Assembly: GCA_017622085.1 (NCBI GenBank)
Contig: JAGARU010000111.1
Coordinates: 45,808-109,807, forward strand
Source of the DNA: Clostridia bacterium
Lineage (GTDB): Bacteria; Bacillota; Clostridia; Oscillospirales; CAG-272
Direction of reading: 5' to 3'
DNA length: 64,000 nt
Below the pieces are notes generated by a model. That model saw only the letters and a list, made by a program, of their open reading frames with translations, ran no database searches and was not told the DNA's origin. Positions 42,919 through 51,284 of the stretch are shown here, piece by piece. Position 1 is the stretch's first letter; each line of letters begins with the position of its first letter. Both the position numbers and the translations under genes were made by a program.

Positions 42919-42947
42919 AAAAAGCCTGTGCAAATGCACAGGCTTTT
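42919..42947 (+). terminator. Terminator, copy 1 of a 28-bp identical hairpin
   Basis: AAAAGCCTGTGC AAAT GCACAGGCTTTT followed by T. The identical 28-bp sequence recurs at 43434-43461. It also ends the convergent 59-aa gene. Confidence 0.9.
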
Positions 42948-43127
42948 TTATTCCTCTGGGGGCGTTGACATCAAATTCAGCAGTCGTGTTATCGTTTCGA
43001 TGTTCTCGTCCTTTGAAAGCTCCAGCAATCGAGCCAGTAGCTCTGCGTCCGTCAGTCCGCAATTCCCTTGCATACGAAGTGCCGCCGCCAAAAGTGCTTC
43101 ACGGGTCTCTTTCTCTGTATACTGCAT
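42948..43127 (-). CDS. 59-residue helical protein, unrecognised
   Basis: All-helical, charged (YTEKETREALLAAALRMQG, AELLARLLELSKDENIETI). GCGAGG precedes ATG 43127. Transcribed from a TTGACA/TATAAT promoter whose -10 lies in the palindrome at 43171-43189, divergent from the ribbon-helix-helix gene. It may be the partner or target of that regulator; a toxin-antitoxin role is possible but unsupported. Confidence 0.65.
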   Translation of the reverse strand: MQYTEKETREALLAAALRMQGNCGLTDAELLARLLELSKDENIETITRLLNLMSTPPEE

Positions 43128-43170
43128 ATTTCCTCGCTTTCGGCATGATTGAAACAATCACAGTAAATTT

Positions 43171-43209
43171 ATGTTATAAATTATAACATATTTTAGGCCT
43201 CTCTGTCAA
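43171..43209. promoter_or_regulatory. Divergent promoter region with perfect 19-bp palindrome
   Basis: ATGTTATAA-A-TTATAACAT at 43171-43189. On the minus strand, TTGACA (43204-43209), 18 nt, TATAAT (43180-43185), so the -10 is inside the palindrome. A plus-strand TATAAT lies at ~43211-43216. A small regulator gene follows, so this is a likely operator. Confidence 0.75.
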
Positions 43210-43236
43210 GTTATAATTGTGGTGAGGTGAGTGCAC

Positions 43237-43425
43237 ATGGAAGAAAAGTTGATTATTCGGAAAAAAGGATTAAAAGGGGAGGATGGTTACAAAACCTTCT
43301 CCATTCGCGTGAAGGATGAAACGGTAGAACGGTTAAATACGCTTTCGTCCGAAACCAACCGTTCGCGCAATGAGCTGATCCAGCTTTTGTTGGACTATGC
43401 ACTGACACATTATGAAATTCGGTAA
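43237..43425 (+). CDS. Ribbon-helix-helix (CopG/Arc-type) regulator
   Basis: 62 aa. Beta strand KTFSIRVKDETVERLNTLS, then helices SETNRSRNELIQLLLDYAL, the RHH pattern. ATG 43237 has GAGGTGA six nt upstream and replaces the frame start GTG at 43231. Small RHH proteins repress their own promoters as dimers on palindromes, matching the one 50 nt upstream. Confidence 0.85.
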   Translation: MEEKLIIRKKGLKGEDGYKTFSIRVKDETVERLNTLSSETNRSRNELIQLLLDYALTHYEIR

Positions 43426-43433
43426 TAGATGAG

Positions 43434-43462
43434 AAAAGCCTGTGCAAATGCACAGGCTTTTC
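43434..43462 (+). terminator. Terminator, copy 2 of the identical hairpin
   Basis: Same 28 bp as at 42919-42947, with TTTT tail, between RHH and SGNH genes. Confidence 0.9.
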
Positions 43463-43472
43463 TTTGATTCAT

Positions 43473-44447
43473 TTAAAAGCGCGCGGCCTTCATGGCCTTG
43501 GCCAGGTTAACGGCCAGATACTCGGAGCCGTAGGCGTTGGGGTGGATCTTGTCGCTGAAGCACTCGTCCACGTTCGGAACAAGGGTAAATCCGTCCACCA
43601 CCGTTACGTTCGGATAATCCGCACAGGCCTCCTTGATGCGGTCGATGCACCAAAGCAGACGGGACATATCCACGTTGTTGTTTCTCCACAGGGGCGTCAC
43701 GCACAGCACGGGAGTGTCGGGGTAAAGTTCATTTAGACGTTTGTAGAAATCCTTCACTGCCGGAGCGTAATCGTACTTGCAGCTGACAAGACAAGCTTCA
43801 TCATAGTAGTTGGTGCCCAAGAACACCAGAATCTTGTCCGGCTCAAAGCCCTCGATTTTTCTCAGGTCCCGCGCCTCGTAGCGATAGCCACCCACGCCCT
43901 GGCCGAGGAAGTTGTATCCGGTCTTGCGGGTCAAGGAATGCAGATAAGCGGCGGAGGAGATCTCCGGCCCTGCACCCTGGGTAATGGAGTCGCCGATCAC
44001 CAAAACCTTGGGGCCCTTGTCTTTCACGGTTTTATAGGCTCCGTCCAGCTCAAAGTTCTTAATTCGGAAAATGCTTTCGCAGGGGTAATAGATGGTCACC
44101 TTTTTCTCGCCCTCCGGCAGAGTAAAGGCAACGGTTCCCTTCAGCCGATCGCCGATGGCGTAGACGGAAGCAAGTACGCCGTCAAGATAGAGATCCACGG
44201 TGTTGCTACGCTCGTGGATGTTGGATGCCGTATAGTCGAAGGAGATGTTTTTGGCGTCTGTCTTAAATTCCAGCCGGATGCCGCCGGAAAATTTTGCATA
44301 GTTGCGCCAGCCGCGGTCGTAGTCTTCCTGCGCCATAAATTCCATCTGCTCCTTGCTGTATCGGTAAAAGGTTACGTATCCCTTTTCCACCGTGTAATGG
44401 AGAGCGCCCTTGGCAAATTTACTTAATGTTTTGTGAGAAAGCTTCAT
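43473..44447 (-). CDS. SGNH/GDSL-type esterase
   Basis: 324 aa, no signal peptide. The N-terminal ~125 residues look like a beta jelly roll as in carbohydrate esterase family 2. The SGNH hydrolase domain follows: block I LVIGDSITQGAG (~residues 151-162), Gly in QGVGGY, block III FLGTNYYDE, and the catalytic Asp/His pair in SDKIHPNAYG. Probably removes acetyl or other acyl groups from sugars. AGGAGG precedes the ATG; promoter at 44478-44506. Confidence 0.88.
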   Translation of the reverse strand: MKLSHKTLSKFAKGALHYTVEKGYVTFYRYSKEQMEFMAQEDYDRGWRNYAKFSGGIRLEFKTDAKNISFDYTASNIHERSNTVDLYLDGVLASVYAIGDRLKGTVAFTLPEGEKKVTIYYPCESIFRIKNFELDGAYKTVKDKGPKVLVIGDSITQGAGPEISSAAYLHSLTRKTGYNFLGQGVGGYRYEARDLRKIEGFEPDKILVFLGTNYYDEACLVSCKYDYAPAVKDFYKRLNELYPDTPVLCVTPLWRNNNVDMSRLLWCIDRIKEACADYPNVTVVDGFTLVPNVDECFSDKIHPNAYGSEYLAVNLAKAMKAARF

Positions 44448-44477
44448 GATTTCAACCTCCTGTGGTTCTTCGGCTTT

Positions 44478-44506
44478 ATTTTAATATAACAGTCGCCCCT
44501 TGTCAA
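44478..44506 (-). promoter_or_regulatory. Promoter for the SGNH esterase
   Basis: On the minus strand: consensus TTGACA, 17 nt, TAAAAT. Confidence 0.87.
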
Positions 44507-44524
44507 GGGCGCCTTTCTTGCTAC

Positions 44525-44553
44525 TTGCGCCCTGCGCCCCGATGTGGTATAAT
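44525..44553 (+). promoter_or_regulatory. Promoter for the zinc-ribbon membrane protein
   Basis: TTGCGC, 17 nt, TATAAT, divergent from the esterase promoter. Confidence 0.82.
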
Positions 44554-44575
44554 GCATACAAAGGAGGTGAGTGCC

Positions 44576-44974
44576 ATGAAGCAATGCCCCACCTGTAAAA
44601 TGACCGTCGATGCTGAGGCGGAATGCCCCATCTGCGGCACGACCGTTACCTATGAGCCAAGCGTTCCCGCGGAAAAAGAGCGCTGGGTTTTCAATCGCTA
44701 TCTGCTCCGATATATGCTGATCCGTTGTTGGTTTTCGCTTTTGTGCCTTGGCACCGTGCTGATCCGCATGATCCTCTGTGCCCCGCCGGTGGATCGTTAT
44801 TTGTTTATGATCCTGTTCCTTGCCATCGCCTCCCTTGTGTTCGGTGTCTTTGAGCGCGGCCTTCGAAAGGCTCTTTTGTGGAAATATACCGAACGCCACG
44901 CTGCTATTTCCACTACTTTTACCAAAGTTCTGTCCGGCGCCATGGCCGTTCTGTTTTCCTTTGTTATGTGGTGA
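44576..44974 (+). CDS. Zinc-ribbon membrane protein
   Basis: 132 aa. N-terminal zinc ribbon with CPTCKMTVDAEAECPIC (C-x2-C...C-x2-C), then about three membrane helices (RYMLIRCWFSLLCLGTVLIRM, LFMILFLAIASLVFGVF, VLSGAMAVLFSFVMW). ATG 44576 has AAGGAGGTGAG and lies just after the promoter, so the longer frame from 44462 is wrong. Function unknown; such ribbons usually have structural roles. Confidence 0.8.
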   Translation: MKQCPTCKMTVDAEAECPICGTTVTYEPSVPAEKERWVFNRYLLRYMLIRCWFSLLCLGTVLIRMILCAPPVDRYLFMILFLAIASLVFGVFERGLRKALLWKYTERHAAISTTFTKVLSGAMAVLFSFVMW

Positions 44975-45001
44975 TGTGGACAGAATGAATAAAGCACCCC
45001 A

Positions 45002-45030
45002 TTGCAATTGAATGGAAAAGATTGTATAAT
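45002..45030 (+). promoter_or_regulatory. Promoter for ribokinase operon
   Basis: TTGCAA, 17 nt, TATAAT, about 32 nt before rbsK. Confidence 0.88.
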
Positions 45031-45062
45031 AGAGGCAAAGAAAGCATACAAAGGAGATCGCT

Positions 45063-46007
45063 ATGACAAAGGTTTTAGTGGTTGGAAGCATCAACGTGGA
45101 TTACGTGATCGGAACGGACCGTCTGCCCGTTCTCGGCGAAACCATCGTGGGCAAGGGCTTCTCAATGAATTTTGGCGGCAAGGGCGCCAATCAGGCCGTG
45201 GCGCTGGCCCGTGCCGGATGCTCGGTTACTATGCTGGGTGCCGTGGGTGAGGATCATCCTGGTGAGCTGGCGTTGGAGCATTTAAAGGCCTGCGGCATTG
45301 ATCCCGCCGGCGTTTCCCGCGTGCCCGGTCCCACCGGTGCGGCGGTTATTACCGTCTGCGGCGGAAACAATCATATCATTTTGGACGAGGGCGCCAACGG
45401 CAAGGTCACTCCTGCCTACGTTGCGGAGAGGGAAGACCTGTTTGCAAAGGCCGACGTGATCGTCATGCAGTATGAGATTCCCATGGAGTCCATCGTCTTT
45501 GCGGCCAAGCTGGCTAAAAAGCACGGCAAGCCGGTGGTTTTAAATCCTGCCCCGGCCAAAGATGCCGATCCCGAGCTGTTTGGCTACGTAGACCTTGTGA
45601 TCCCCAACGAATTTGAGACGAAAAGCATCGTAGGCATCGAGCCAAAGACCTGTTCCCGTGTGGGCGAGGCCGTTGTGGCCTTCCGCCGGATGGGTTGCCG
45701 CAATGTGGTCATTACCTTGGGTGTGCACGGATGTGCGTACACAGACGATGACGCCGTGTGCTTTGCGGGCATTTATCCCGTCAAGGCCGTCGACAGCACG
45801 GCGGCCGGCGACAGCTTTATCGGTGGGCTTTGTGCGAAATTGGGCGAGGGATGCGACATCCGGGATGCCATTGCCTACGCCTCCGCCGTGTCCGCCATTA
45901 CCGTCAGCCGTCCCGGGGCAGGGGCTTCGATTCCCGATGCCGCCGAGACCGAAGAGTTTTTGAAGCATTCCGTGCAGCAGCCCTGCACCTTACCGGAAGG
46001 AGAATAA
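45063..46007 (+). CDS. rbsK: Ribokinase (PfkB family)
   Basis: 314 aa. Phosphorylates ribose at C5. NFGGKGANQAVALARAG is the PfkB signature 1; DSTAAGDSFIGGLCA near the C-terminus holds the catalytic Asp and anion hole. VVGSINVDYVIGTDRLPVLGETI is the usual start. No Rbs transporter is present. It leads an operon with an uncharacterised gene and an ADP-ribosylglycohydrolase, so its ribose may come from a nucleoside-type glycoside inside the cell. Confidence 0.9.
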   Translation: MTKVLVVGSINVDYVIGTDRLPVLGETIVGKGFSMNFGGKGANQAVALARAGCSVTMLGAVGEDHPGELALEHLKACGIDPAGVSRVPGPTGAAVITVCGGNNHIILDEGANGKVTPAYVAEREDLFAKADVIVMQYEIPMESIVFAAKLAKKHGKPVVLNPAPAKDADPELFGYVDLVIPNEFETKSIVGIEPKTCSRVGEAVVAFRRMGCRNVVITLGVHGCAYTDDDAVCFAGIYPVKAVDSTAAGDSFIGGLCAKLGEGCDIRDAIAYASAVSAITVSRPGAGASIPDAAETEEFLKHSVQQPCTLPEGE

Positions 46008-46008
46008 C

Positions 46009-47049
46009 ATGGTACATACGGAAGCACCCTTTTTCCTCTTTGGCATGGGTCAGAGAGAGAAGTATTTCTACAAAAACCGTACCCTCTATCATCAGGACGG
46101 ACGCGTCGCTCTGGACCTGACCGACTCTGTGGATATGCGGATCGAGCCGGAGGACTATACCGTAACCGTCACCATGACGGATGGCAGTAAGGTCATTCTT
46201 GTCGAGGACGAGGAGGGCTTCTGGTGCGAACGAAACGGCCAGCGCTATTGCTTTACCGCTTCCCCCATCAAGCTCCCCACCTTTGAGGGTCACCCCTATC
46301 GGGTACACCTGCGTATCCTCCTCCACGAGGTGCTTTATAACATCACACCCGATGGTAGACCTTTGCCTAATATCTTCGTTTACGATAAGCCCTGGTATCG
46401 GGACTCCGCGCTGATCGCCATGGTTCTGGCGGCAACGGATAACCTGCACCTGATCCGGGATTTCGTCCTCGGTATGAACGAGTGCTACGACAGAAATAAC
46501 GCCGGACACTGCGAGCCGGACAACCTGGGCGAGGCGCTGTATCTGATCTCCACCGTGTCCGATGCCTCCCATCCGCTGGTTCCCGCCCTTGTAGCAGAGG
46601 CTAAGCGCCTGTGGACGGATGAGGGCATGCCCGGTCTCATCGACTTTAACGATCACCCCGTTTATAGCGCAAAATGGCTGAAATACGGCCTTTCCCGCTT
46701 AGGCCTTGACCATTCTTGGGTCACCATCCCAAACAAGGCTGACAACTACAGCCCCCTGTTCTGGATGGATTACAAGGATCAGCATGTGGAGATTCCCCAT
46801 AGAGAATACGACGCTCTCTACCCCTACCTCTGGTGGGCGGAGCGGCATTTCTATGAGCTGGAGATTGACGATGCCTTCCTTGAGCTCAGCTATCCCCTGA
46901 CCAACGAGACCAAGGCAAGCCAGGCTGATTACGAAAAGATCCGTGTTCTTTCGGAAAATTATGCAAATGCCAAAAACGCATCGCCCCACACCTGGCACTC
47001 TGCTGAGATGTTCCTGTGGTTCGTCGATCAGACAGAAAGGGAGAATTGA
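46009..47049 (+). CDS. Unrecognised protein of the ribokinase operon
   Basis: 346 aa, soluble, no signal peptide. Mixed N-terminal beta region to ~95 (YHQDGRVALDLTDSVDMRIE), then a helical region with aromatic and acidic patches (YDKPWYRDSALIAMVLAATDN, GHCEPDNLGEALYLIST, HTWHSAEMFLWFVDQ) that recalls (alpha/alpha)6 glycosidases. Starts one base after rbsK and its stop lies just before the ADP-ribosylglycohydrolase gene, so it should act on the same substrate. No family named. Confidence 0.72.
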   Translation: MVHTEAPFFLFGMGQREKYFYKNRTLYHQDGRVALDLTDSVDMRIEPEDYTVTVTMTDGSKVILVEDEEGFWCERNGQRYCFTASPIKLPTFEGHPYRVHLRILLHEVLYNITPDGRPLPNIFVYDKPWYRDSALIAMVLAATDNLHLIRDFVLGMNECYDRNNAGHCEPDNLGEALYLISTVSDASHPLVPALVAEAKRLWTDEGMPGLIDFNDHPVYSAKWLKYGLSRLGLDHSWVTIPNKADNYSPLFWMDYKDQHVEIPHREYDALYPYLWWAERHFYELEIDDAFLELSYPLTNETKASQADYEKIRVLSENYANAKNASPHTWHSAEMFLWFVDQTEREN

Positions 47050-47051
47050 TT

Positions 47052-48422
47052 ATGCCCGGATATGCCAACTGGAAACAGCTTTATAAAGAAGAATTTTATG
47101 CACTTGCCGAAGAAGGCTACGACGTTTCCGCCGCCTGCTCCCCCGATCTGGGCGCGGCACAGCTGCCCATTCCTGGCAGTGACGTGACCGGGGGCGACGA
47201 TACGGAGGCCTACTGGAAGGAAGCCTACGACCGCCTGTGGGCCGTTCGTGAAAAGGGCCTTCGCCCGGACTATCCTTACGTAGAGCCCCTGACCTTTGAG
47301 GAGATCAAGTCCGAAATGCCGACGATGCCCGCCCTCACCCCTCTTACGGAGGAGGAATACCGCGACCGCCTTGTGGGTGCCGTGCGCGGACGGTTGGCCG
47401 GCGTTATTCTCGGCAAGCCGCTGGAAATGGGCCTCAGCTGTCAGCAGATTCACGACTATCTCGACAGCGTTGGGGAATACCCCTTGACGGATTACGTCAG
47501 CGCCTACTCGGAAAAGCTGGATATGCGTCTCCGTGAGGATTGCATCTACTCCACCAAGGGCAACGTGCACTTCTGCCAGACGGACGACGACATCAACTAT
47601 ACGTGGCTTGCCATCCGACTCTTGGAGAAGAAGGGATTTGACTTCACCCCCGCGGACGTGGGCTGGAACTGGCTGGATAACATCCCCTACCATTGGTTCT
47701 GGTGCGCTTCCCGTCAGGCCTATTATAAGATGGTCAATCTGGCGGAGAACCGTCCCGTGGACGAGCAGGTGGCCGAGATCCCGTGGCACATCAACCCGTG
47801 GCGCGAGTGCATCGACGGTCAGATCCGTACGGACCTTTGGGGTTATATTTCCCCCGGCGATCCTCTCCGTGCGGCGGAGCTTGCCCATCGGGAGTGCTCC
47901 TTCAGCTTGGTGAAAAACGGTGCCTACGGCGGAATGTTCGTGGCCGGTTGTATTGCCGCCGCCATGACCAAGAATCCGACGGTTGACACGATTCTGGACG
48001 GCGGTCTCGCCGTTATCCCCAAGAATTGTCGCCTGTCCGATGCGGTTCGTCAGGTGCGCGAGGACTACGCCGCCTCCGGCGATTGGGAGGCTGTGTGCCA
48101 CAAGATTGAGGAGCGCTTCAAAGATATGCCTTTTGCCGGCACCATGAACAACCTCTCCATGGTAACGCTTTCCTTGCTCCACGGCAATCTGGACTATGAT
48201 AAGACCATCACTACTGCCGTTATGTGCGGCATCGATACGGACTGCAACGGCGGAACCGCCGGTAGCATCTGCGGTGCAGCCGTTGGCTCCGGAGGCGTCG
48301 GCACCCGCTGGACGGATCCCTTCGAGAATACCATCCATACATGCCTTACTGAGGTCGGCCAGACCACCGTTACCGAAATGATCGACCGCGCTTACGCACT
48401 CTACGACAAATACAAGGCTTAA
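47052..48422 (+). CDS. ADP-ribosylglycohydrolase (ADPRH/DraG) family protein
   Basis: 456 aa. Fold signatures: GAVRGRLAGVILGKPLE, CQTDDDINYTWLAIRLL (metal-binding TDDD), a Gly-rich helix GGMFVAGCIAAAMT, and GIDTDCNGGTAGSICGAAVG (second metal site). Classical members remove ADP-ribose from proteins or hydrolyse related N-glycosides; divergent members like this may cleave other ribosides. Longer than DraG (~300 aa) owing to ~110 extra N-terminal residues. ATG 47052 follows AAAGGGAG. Confidence 0.88.
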   Translation: MPGYANWKQLYKEEFYALAEEGYDVSAACSPDLGAAQLPIPGSDVTGGDDTEAYWKEAYDRLWAVREKGLRPDYPYVEPLTFEEIKSEMPTMPALTPLTEEEYRDRLVGAVRGRLAGVILGKPLEMGLSCQQIHDYLDSVGEYPLTDYVSAYSEKLDMRLREDCIYSTKGNVHFCQTDDDINYTWLAIRLLEKKGFDFTPADVGWNWLDNIPYHWFWCASRQAYYKMVNLAENRPVDEQVAEIPWHINPWRECIDGQIRTDLWGYISPGDPLRAAELAHRECSFSLVKNGAYGGMFVAGCIAAAMTKNPTVDTILDGGLAVIPKNCRLSDAVRQVREDYAASGDWEAVCHKIEERFKDMPFAGTMNNLSMVTLSLLHGNLDYDKTITTAVMCGIDTDCNGGTAGSICGAAVGSGGVGTRWTDPFENTIHTCLTEVGQTTVTEMIDRAYALYDKYKA

Positions 48423-48425
48423 CAC

Positions 48426-48454
48426 AAAGCCCCGGATCGCTCCGGGGCTTTTAT
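48426..48454 (+). terminator. Terminator after the ribokinase operon
   Basis: AAAGCCCCGGA/TCCGGGGCTTT stem with TCGC loop. Confidence 0.93.
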
Positions 48455-48483
48455 TCTTCATAAATTCTTAACCATCCTCGCCC

Positions 48484-48512
48484 TTGTGCCTTAAAGAAAA
48501 CGGTGGTACAAT
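48484..48512 (+). promoter_or_regulatory. Promoter for the two-component system
   Basis: TTGTGC, 17 nt, TACAAT. Confidence 0.75.
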
Positions 48513-48545
48513 GGAGACAAGACAAGCAAACGGAGGAGCAACGGC

Positions 48546-49241
48546 ATGTATAACATTCTTATCTGCGACGACGACCGGGATATTGTAAACGCCCTTAAAA
48601 TATACTTAACCGACCCAAGCTATACCTTCCATACCGCCTACAACGGTGCCGAGGCACTGGCCATTACGGAAAGGGAGGATATCCACTTGGTCTTAATGGA
48701 CATCATGATGCCGGAGCTGGACGGAATTTCTGCCATGACCCGCCTGCGGGAGAAAAGTAACGTACCGGTGATCCTGCTGACCGCCAAAAGTGAGGACAGC
48801 GATAAAATCTTGGGCCTGAACGTAGGCGCAGACGATTACATTACCAAGCCCTTCAATCCGGTGGAGGTGGCGGCGCGGGTTCGCTCTCAGCTTCGACGCT
48901 ATATGCACTTAGGGGCAGGACGCATCCGTCCGCGAACCTTTTCCATCGGTGGCATCGAGCTGGACGACGATACCAAATCCGTCACCCGGGACGGCCAGCC
49001 TGTCGCTCTTACTCCCACGGAATATGAAATTTTAAAGCTGCTTATGGCTAATCCCGGCAAGGTGTTCTCCCCCAAGAGCATCTATCAGGAGATTTGGCAG
49101 GAGGATATTCTGGGCTCCGACAACACCATCGCCGTCCATATCCGCCACATCCGGGAAAAGATTGAGATCAATCCGGCCGAGCCCCGCTACCTGCGGGCCG
49201 TTTGGGGGCACGGCTATATGATGGAAGGAGAAAAGAAATGA
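48546..49241 (+). CDS. OmpR/PhoB-family response regulator
   Basis: 231 aa. Receiver domain 1-120 with acidic pocket (ICDDDRDI), phosphoacceptor Asp in LVLMDIMMPELDG (~52), Thr/Lys in LLTAKSED and GADDYITKPFNP. Winged-helix output domain ~130-231 (TPTEYEILKLLMANPGKVFS, AVHIRHIREKIE). VanR-like. Overlaps the kinase gene by 4 bp. Confidence 0.95.
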   Translation: MYNILICDDDRDIVNALKIYLTDPSYTFHTAYNGAEALAITEREDIHLVLMDIMMPELDGISAMTRLREKSNVPVILLTAKSEDSDKILGLNVGADDYITKPFNPVEVAARVRSQLRRYMHLGAGRIRPRTFSIGGIELDDDTKSVTRDGQPVALTPTEYEILKLLMANPGKVFSPKSIYQEIWQEDILGSDNTIAVHIRHIREKIEINPAEPRYLRAVWGHGYMMEGEKK

Positions 49242-51211
49242 AGCACTGGTATCGTACTTACACCGCCAAGACCGTATGCTTTATCCTGTGCCTTTTGTCG
49301 CTGGCTATGGCGGTAGGCACCGTGATCGGCGCTGTCTGGATGATCGAATACGAGTTTTACACCCGGCCCGCCCAGTACATCTGGGAGGAAGAGGTTTCCC
49401 ATATGCTCCGAACCGATGCTCAGGTGGCACTGACCCATTCCATCCGCATGGAGGATAGCAAGGAGGTTTCCTCCTACTATTACTACAGCGGCCACATCCT
49501 GAGCTCGGACAGCACCAACGTGCGGGTCTCCGTTTGCAACCCGGACGGAAAGGAAACCTTTACAAATGTAGAAAAGAATGAAACTCCCCTGTGGGAGCGG
49601 GAATACCGCTTTGACGTCCGGTGGGAAATGAGTAGTTTGGGCAGCGACGACGGCCTGCGCATCTACTACCTCTATGGGGATGATGTTCCGGAAGGGGAGG
49701 TCCATACCGTCAAGGTGGCTCTCTTGCCCGGCTTGCCCGTAACGGACTCCTACGCCTTGATCCATACGTTGATCTTCCTTGGCCACGCCCTCCGCTTCTG
49801 GATCTATCCCATTGGCCTTCTGTCCCTGCTTCTGGCGGTGGTCTGCGTGATTCTCCTGATCGTTTCCTCCGGACGGAGGCCGGAGCATGAGGAGCCCGTG
49901 CCGGGTCCCTTGCACCGGGTCCCCTTTGACCTTTTGGTGGGAATCGCTCTGCTCGGATTCCTTTTCCTCGGCTATCTGTCCGATATGCTTTATACGGGGA
50001 ATTTGATTTTAGGCATTTGTATTGTAGCTATCATCGTCTTGGCGGTGTCCGTTGTGCTGGGGCTTATTATGAGCGCCGCGGCGCGGATCAAATGCGGAAC
50101 CTTCTTGAAAAATACCGTAATTTGGATGGCTCTCCGGCTGATTTGGTTTGTTTTGCGCTGGATTTGGCGGATTTTCGTGATTCTTTGCTGCAAAATCTGG
50201 GCGGCGGTCCGCGCCATCCCCATTTTGTGGCGCACAGCCCTTTTGGTGATCGGCCTCGGATGCTTTGACGTGATCCTTGTGGCACTCGCGTGGAATGCAC
50301 CGGAGCTCGCCTTGTTTTTGGCGCTTGTCGAATTTGTTGCTGTGGCCATTTTGTCTCTTTATTCCGCCTGGGTCATGCGCCGCCTGAAGCAAAGCGGTGA
50401 GGCCTTGGCAAAGGGGGATCTGAACCACCGTACGGATACCGGGGGTATGCTGTGGGACTTTAAAAACCACGGCGAAAATCTCAATCGCATCGGTGACGGC
50501 ATGGCTCGCGCCGTGGAAGAGCGTCTGAAGAGCGAGCGCATGAAGGCGGAGCTGGTCACCAACGTGTCCCACGACATCAAAACGCCCCTGACCTCTATTA
50601 TCAATTATGCCGACCTCATCGCCGCCGAGCCCTGCTCCTCCCCTCATCATAAGGAGTACGCCGAGGTGCTCATGCGCAAATCCCAGCATTTAAAGCGGCT
50701 CTTGGCAGATTTGGTGGAGATCTCCAAGGCCAATACCGGAAATCTGGAGGTGGAGCTCTCCCCCTGCGATGCCGGCGTGCTTCTGACCCAGGCCTCCGGC
50801 GAGTTTGAGCAAAAGTGCCGGGAGGCAGGACTTACGCTGATCACCTCCCAGCCGGAATCTCCCATCCGCTTTTTGGCGGACGGGCGGCGGATCTGGCGGG
50901 TGTTCGAGAATCTGATGAGCAACGCCTGCAAATATTCCTTGCCCGGATCCCGGGTCTATCTCACCCTGCAGGTCACCGACGGTCAGGCCTGCTTCCTCTT
51001 CCGTAATACTTCCCGTGCCGCCTTGAACGTTTCTCCCGACGAGCTGATGGAGCGCTTTGTCCGGGGCGATGCCTCCCGAACAACAGAGGGCAACGGCCTC
51101 GGCCTGTCCATCGCCCGTAGTCTGACGGAGCTCCAGGGCGGTCGCATGGAGCTGGCCATCGACGGGGATCTGTTTAAGGTTACCCTGCGTTTTCCGCTCT
51201 TTGAGGGATAA
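49238..51211 (+). CDS. Membrane sensor histidine kinase
   Basis: 657 aa. One N-terminal membrane helix, an extracytoplasmic segment of ~110 residues, then about six more helices (residues ~170-390), unusual for VanS-type kinases. HisKA H-box NVSHDIKTPLTSIINYAD, N-box LMSNACKYS, G-box GNGLGLSIARSLTEL are intact. ATG 49238 overlaps the regulator stop, with GGAG upstream. The signal is unknown; envelope stress is a guess from the layout. Confidence 0.93.
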   Translation: MKHWYRTYTAKTVCFILCLLSLAMAVGTVIGAVWMIEYEFYTRPAQYIWEEEVSHMLRTDAQVALTHSIRMEDSKEVSSYYYYSGHILSSDSTNVRVSVCNPDGKETFTNVEKNETPLWEREYRFDVRWEMSSLGSDDGLRIYYLYGDDVPEGEVHTVKVALLPGLPVTDSYALIHTLIFLGHALRFWIYPIGLLSLLLAVVCVILLIVSSGRRPEHEEPVPGPLHRVPFDLLVGIALLGFLFLGYLSDMLYTGNLILGICIVAIIVLAVSVVLGLIMSAAARIKCGTFLKNTVIWMALRLIWFVLRWIWRIFVILCCKIWAAVRAIPILWRTALLVIGLGCFDVILVALAWNAPELALFLALVEFVAVAILSLYSAWVMRRLKQSGEALAKGDLNHRTDTGGMLWDFKNHGENLNRIGDGMARAVEERLKSERMKAELVTNVSHDIKTPLTSIINYADLIAAEPCSSPHHKEYAEVLMRKSQHLKRLLADLVEISKANTGNLEVELSPCDAGVLLTQASGEFEQKCREAGLTLITSQPESPIRFLADGRRIWRVFENLMSNACKYSLPGSRVYLTLQVTDGQACFLFRNTSRAALNVSPDELMERFVRGDASRTTEGNGLGLSIARSLTELQGGRMELAIDGDLFKVTLRFPLFEG

Positions 51212-51222
51212 TGCCTGAATAT

Positions 51223-51267
51223 AAAAAGCGTCATGATACGGGCGGAAAGCCCGTATCATGACGTTTT
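51223..51267. terminator. Bidirectional terminator
   Basis: GCGTCATGATACGGGC/GCCCGTATCATGACG stem with a short loop and A/T runs on both sides, between convergent genes. Confidence 0.92.
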
Positions 51268-51284
51268 GCTATATGCGGGGGAAA

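Noticed and set aside
45063..46007. Ribose uptake operon
   Set aside because: Only the kinase is present; no RbsA/B/C/D transporter genes are nearby, so the kinase is read with the ADPRH-family gene instead.
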